From: Listeria rocourtiae FSL F6-920
Lineage (GTDB): Bacteria; Bacillota; Bacilli; Lactobacillales; Listeriaceae
DNA length: 51,863 bases
Assembly (NCBI RefSeq): GCF_000525975.1
Contig: NZ_AODK01000034.1
Location: 1 to 51,863 of the forward strand
Reading direction: 5' to 3'
Shown: one piece after another, positions 48,531 to 51,863 of the stretch
Layout: every line of letters begins with the position of its first letter
Numbering within the stretch: the first letter of the stretch is position 1
Position numbers and translations under genes: made by a program
The notes under the pieces: generated by a model
Told to the model about the DNA's origin: nothing
Seen by the model: only the letters and a program-made list of their open reading frames with translations
The model's database searches: none

Positions 48531-51519
48531 TTATTTTGTTAATGCTGTAGATAAATCACTTGTCATGCGTTTGTCGCTGTTTTTTGCTTGGACTTGAACG
48601 CTTGTTGCACTTGCTGCTACATATGCTTTGAAGGTGAAGCTACCATCTGGGTTCACTGTCATCGTGCTGACGTTTTGTGTTCTTACAGCTACACCATCTT
48701 CGTAAATTGTAATTAATTCTGTCCCTTTTGGTGCTGTTCCAACAATATAGCTACCATCCATTTTTTCTAGGACTGGTGCTGTTAATTTCACTACTGCTGA
48801 TCCTGCTACCGTTACACTTGTCGTACGGAATGTATTGTAGCCTGTAGTATCTCTGATTTCAATCGTAACAACTGTTCCGACTGCTTGTTTTCCAATGCTT
48901 GATTGGAATGTACCATCTGCTGCAATTGTTCCAGTTTTCACAGCTACACCGTTGATACTTACACGGAATCCTGTCGCTGATCCTGCTGTTACAGAACCTT
49001 TGACTGCATCGTCATCAATTGTTAGCGCATCTAGAACTGGCTTTTCATCATTGACGATGTTAACTGTTTTACGAGCCATTTCTGTTTTATCTGCGTATCC
49101 TACTACTTCTACTTTTGAACCTTGTTGGATCAAATTGTTTGTTGAAATGCTATATGTGCCATCTGCGTTAATTTGACCGACTTTGACGATTGTACCATCA
49201 ATGGATAGACGGACAGTTGTCAAACCAGATCCAGCTGTTCCAGTAATTGTTTTTGCGCTTAGACCAGCGTCGTTAGCCGTTAGACCATAGGCAGCTGATG
49301 ATGAAGAGCTGAGAACTGTTCCTGTAGCGATTGGACCTTTATTTCCTTTTGCATCGACACCGCGAACTTCAAATGTGTCGCCAACTTTCAAACCAAAACC
49401 TTGGGCATAAAGCTTGAAGTCTCCATTTGTTGGTGTGGATACTTTTTTGCGCACGCCGTTGATGTATAGTTCTACAGTTACTGTGTTCGCATCTACTTTT
49501 CCTGTAATGTATTCATCCGTAACACCATACGGATTTAATGTTGGTTTTGCCAGTGCTGTATTTTGTGAATCTAATAGGTTTTGCGCTTTGTTTAGATCTG
49601 CTTGTCGTTCTGCTTTGACTGCTGGATTTGTAATCGCATCGACTAATTTTTGCGCGTCATCAATCGCTTTTTGATCTGTTGTTGGTTTGATTGCTCCTGA
49701 TGTTGGAGTGTTGCTGTTGAATAGTTCATCCACTGCTTTTTTCGCGGCATCTTGTTTCGCTTTTTCTGCTGCATCTGCTGCTGTTTTAGCGTCTAGTAAG
49801 TTTTGCGCTTTATCTAGATCTGCTTGTCGTTCTGCTTTGACTGCTGGATTTGTGATCGCATCGACTAATTTTTGCGCGTCATCAATGGCTTTTTGATCTG
49901 TTGTTGGCTTGATTGCTCCTGATGTCGGAGTGTTGCTGTTGAATAGCTCATCCACTGCTTTTTTTCGCGGCATCTTGTTTCGCTTTTTCTGCTGCATCTG
50001 CTGCTGTTTTAGCGTCTAACAAGCTTTGCGCTTTATCCACATCGGCTTGTAGGGCTGCTTTTACTGTCGGATCTGTGACTTTATTAACTAGGCCTTGAGC
50101 TGCATCAATCGTAGCTTGTGTCGTTGCTGGTTTGATTGCATTACTTGCTGGTGTGTTACTGTTGAATAATTCGTTGACTGCTTTTCTTGCGGCATCTTGT
50201 TTCGCTTGCTCCGCTTGGTTTGCTGCATTGCGTTGGTTTAACAATTCTTGGGCGCGATCCAAGTCTTTTTGTAAGCCTACTTTTAGCGCTGGATCTTTGA
50301 TTTTGTTGATTTCTGCTTGCGCGCTATCGATGGCATCTTGGTCTGTCGACGCTTTGATTGCGTCACTTGCTGGTGTATTGTTCACAAAGAGTTGGTTCAC
50401 AGCATAGTTCGCGACTGCTTTTTGATTTTGGTCATCTGCGGCTTGTTGTGTCCGTGCGTCCAGTAAATTTTGTGCCTTATCTAAGTCTGCTTGTAGGGCT
50501 GTTTTCACTGGACCTGATGCTAGAACGTCGATGGTTTTTTGTGCATCATCGATTGCTTTTTGATTTGTTGTGTCTTTAATCGCGTTGCTTGCTGGATCGT
50601 TGTTTGTGAAAAGTTCTTTTACTGCTGTATTCGCTGTGTTTTGTTTCGCTTGTTCACTTTTCGCATTTAGTAAGCTTTGCGCTTTGTCGATATCTTTTTG
50701 TAAGTCCGCTTTTACTGTTGGATCTTGTACTTTGTTTACTAAAGCTTGGGCTGCGTCAATTGCCGCTTGGTCTGTTGTTGCTTTAATGCCTGTTTTTGTT
50801 GCATCTGTGAATAGGGCATCAACAGCAGTTTTTGCAGTATTTTGGGCTGTTTTATCTGCTGTTTGTTTTGCTAATAAATCTTTTGCTTTGTTAATATCAT
50901 TTTGTAAATTTGTTTTATCCGTTCCTGCTGCAAGCTTGTCTACCGCTGCTTGTGCTTTGTCAATGGCCGCTTGGTCTGTTGTTGGTTTCAAACTATTTTT
51001 GTTAGAGTCTGTGAAAAGGTTATTGACTAGGTTTGTTGCGTTCGACAAATCTTGATTCGTTGATGTCACGCCGCCATCCATGAACATATAAGCTACAGTC
51101 GCAACAATAGCCGTACCCGCCTTGTTCCAATAATCCACACTGATTGTTCCAAATTGAGGAATTTCAACTTTTTTATCTAATGTATAAACTTTTATACCTG
51201 TGGTTGTTGGTGTTTCAAGTATCCCATAATTATAAAGTACAGCTCCAACTCCATTACTAGTAGCTCTAATTCTAATTGTCCCACCAGCACTAAGTTTCGC
51301 TAAATTAACTGCAACGGTAATTTTCCCAGCAACTTCATTTACAATTATGTTTGATGATTGAGATGATACATTACTGAAATAATCCGTTGCTACTGTTGCT
51401 TCTGCCAGTTGTCCTCCGCTCAATGATTCTGATAAACTTAATGATGTTGGGAAAATTTGCGATGCTACGATTGTCGTTGTTAATAAACCTACCGCTATTT
51501 TTTTACTTGTGTTTTTCAT
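48531..51519 (-). CDS. Secreted surface protein with seven Cry1Ac-D-VI-like repeats and four Ig-like domains, frameshifted
   Basis: A signal peptide (MKNTSKKIAVGLLTTTIVASQIF) leads to a unique beta-rich N-domain to about residue 160. Then come seven ~70-74-residue helical repeats with AVxxLFxx and (T)TDQxAIDxAQxxVxK signatures, like the toxin Cry1Ac domain D-VI-related repeats of many Listeria surface proteins, and four bacterial Ig-like domains (ITGTAGSGLTTVRLSIDG in the second). It ends TSDLSTALTK with no sorting signal, so anchoring is unexplained. An extra base in the T7 run at 49959-49965 breaks the frame; the neighbouring identical repeat has T6. Corrected length is 995 residues. Confidence 0.85.
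49535..49980 (-). repeat. Two near-identical 222-bp tandem repeats
   Basis: The last two D-VI-like repeats (74 codons each, AKQDAAKKAVDELFNSNTPT onward) are almost the same at the DNA level, unlike the five others. The period is exactly 222 bp apart from the extra T at 49959-49965. This indicates a recent unit duplication. Confidence 0.8.
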
Positions 51520-51630
51520 TTTTAATTTTTTACCTCTTTCAATTTTTTAAAATTTTTATTTCTTACAATCACGGCTTTTATACCGCGAATAGGAACTCTT
51601 TAATATTACCTTCTAACGATTTCTTCTCTC

Positions 51631-51640
51631 TCACCTCCTT
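51631..51640 (-). promoter_or_regulatory. Remote perfect Shine-Dalgarno (STAB-SD-like) in the 5' leader
   Basis: AAGGAGGTGA, fully complementary to the 16S 3' end, lies 112 nt before the ATG at 51519, with no usable start codon at a proper distance. It resembles the 5' mRNA-stabilising STAB-SD elements known from Bacillus cry genes. The gene's own ribosome site (agaggt) is closer but weaker. Confidence 0.4.
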
Positions 51641-51702
51641 AAATTAAGTTTATCAGCTATAATTGTCAGTTTTTTTTTTAGTTTTCAATCCCATATTTTT
51701 TT

Positions 51703-51746
51703 TATATGACAATTCCATGAACTTTTTCCGTTTTTTTTGTCATATA
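51703..51746. repeat. 10-bp inverted repeat upstream of the repeat surface protein
   Basis: TATATGACAA (51703-51712) and TTGTCATATA (51737-51746) form a perfect inverted repeat with 24 bp between. The TGACAA/TTGTCA half-sites are those of the capsule operator but arranged differently. It lies in the intergenic promoter region; it could also form a weak terminator stem for the LPXTG gene. Confidence 0.45.
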
Positions 51747-51750
51747 TATT

Positions 51751-51863
51751 CTACCTCTCACTTATTCTTCGACGTCTAATACACGCTAGAAGCAGTAAAG
51801 AGCCCAATATTACCCATACAAAGGAACTATGATCGCCTGTTTTAGGGAGTTTAGAATCAATTG
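51751..51863 (-). CDS. C-terminal end of an LPXTG-anchored surface protein (partial)
   Basis: The frame enters from the right edge and ends at TAG 51753-51751. It reads IDSKLPKTGDHSSF, then a hydrophobic helix VWVILGSLLLLAC and the tail IRRRRISER: a complete sortase sorting signal (LPKTG, membrane span, basic tail). Only 36 codons are visible; the bulk lies outside the window. It precedes the repeat surface protein on the same strand, so several wall or surface proteins sit in tandem here. Confidence 0.85.
   Translation of the reverse strand, partial: IDSKLPKTGDHSSFVWVILGSLLLLACIRRRRISER

Noticed and set aside
49948-49997. Overlap of two surface-protein frames as evidence of a programmed frameshift
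   Set aside because: The identical neighbouring repeat has one T fewer and stays in frame, so an extra base is the simpler reading.
48531-51055. Long regular repeats that could suggest a CRISPR array
   Set aside because: The units are 200-225 bp, in frame, and encode protein repeats; there are no short direct repeats with unique spacers and no cas genes.

Overview
The window looks like a chromosomal segment of a low-GC Firmicute very close to Listeria in the broad sense. The block SRP RNA, dnaX, yaaK, recR, yaaL has the order and protein sequences I associate with Listeria. So does a neighbouring block of an Orn/Lys/Arg-type decarboxylase followed by dhaK-dhaL-dhaM. I ran no search, so species level is open; a species outside the L. 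monocytogenes group seems likely because the locus is rich in accessory genes.

Layout. 1-1343: 5' part of a surface adhesin gene (minus strand). 1.5-5.0 kb: PLP decarboxylase and, divergently, the PTS-dependent dihydroxyacetone kinase operon. 5.0-8.3 kb: Zur-type alternative rpsN, a LysR regulator divergent from a sugar O-acetyltransferase, an alpha/beta hydrolase and yaaL. 8.3-13.8 kb: recR, yaaK, dnaX, DUF3284, small and decayed genes, and the SRP RNA. 13.8-26.9 kb: two alpha-mannosidase (GH38)/fructose-type PTS loci, each with its own regulator, separated by a GRP-type sugar uptake gene. 27-31.7 kb: a 33-residue membrane peptide gene, a gluconokinase relic and a large secreted M60 (mucinase-type) peptidase with five carbohydrate-binding modules. 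32-33.9 kb: glutathione-dependent formaldehyde detoxification pair. 33.9-46.6 kb: a complete Wzx/Wzy-type capsule or exopolysaccharide cluster. 46.8-51.9 kb: surface proteins with Cry1Ac-D-VI-like and Ig-like repeats, and the LPXTG tail of another.

How the genes fit together. The middle of the window reads as a glycan-foraging region: a secreted mucin-type protease, two alpha-mannosidases each paired with a PTS that would import and phosphorylate a mannoside, and an added sugar permease. The right third is a cell-surface region: polysaccharide export plus repeat-rich surface proteins. The two capsule transcription units begin with the same promoter block, so they are probably switched together.

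Main caution. At least twelve genes, including recR, carry a single extra base, nearly always in an A/T run of 5-9, and removing that base restores a full-length family member. This pattern points to systematic homopolymer errors in the assembly rather than mass gene decay. I list such genes as whole CDS with the break marked, and keep pseudogene for loci with internal deletions or several different lesions.
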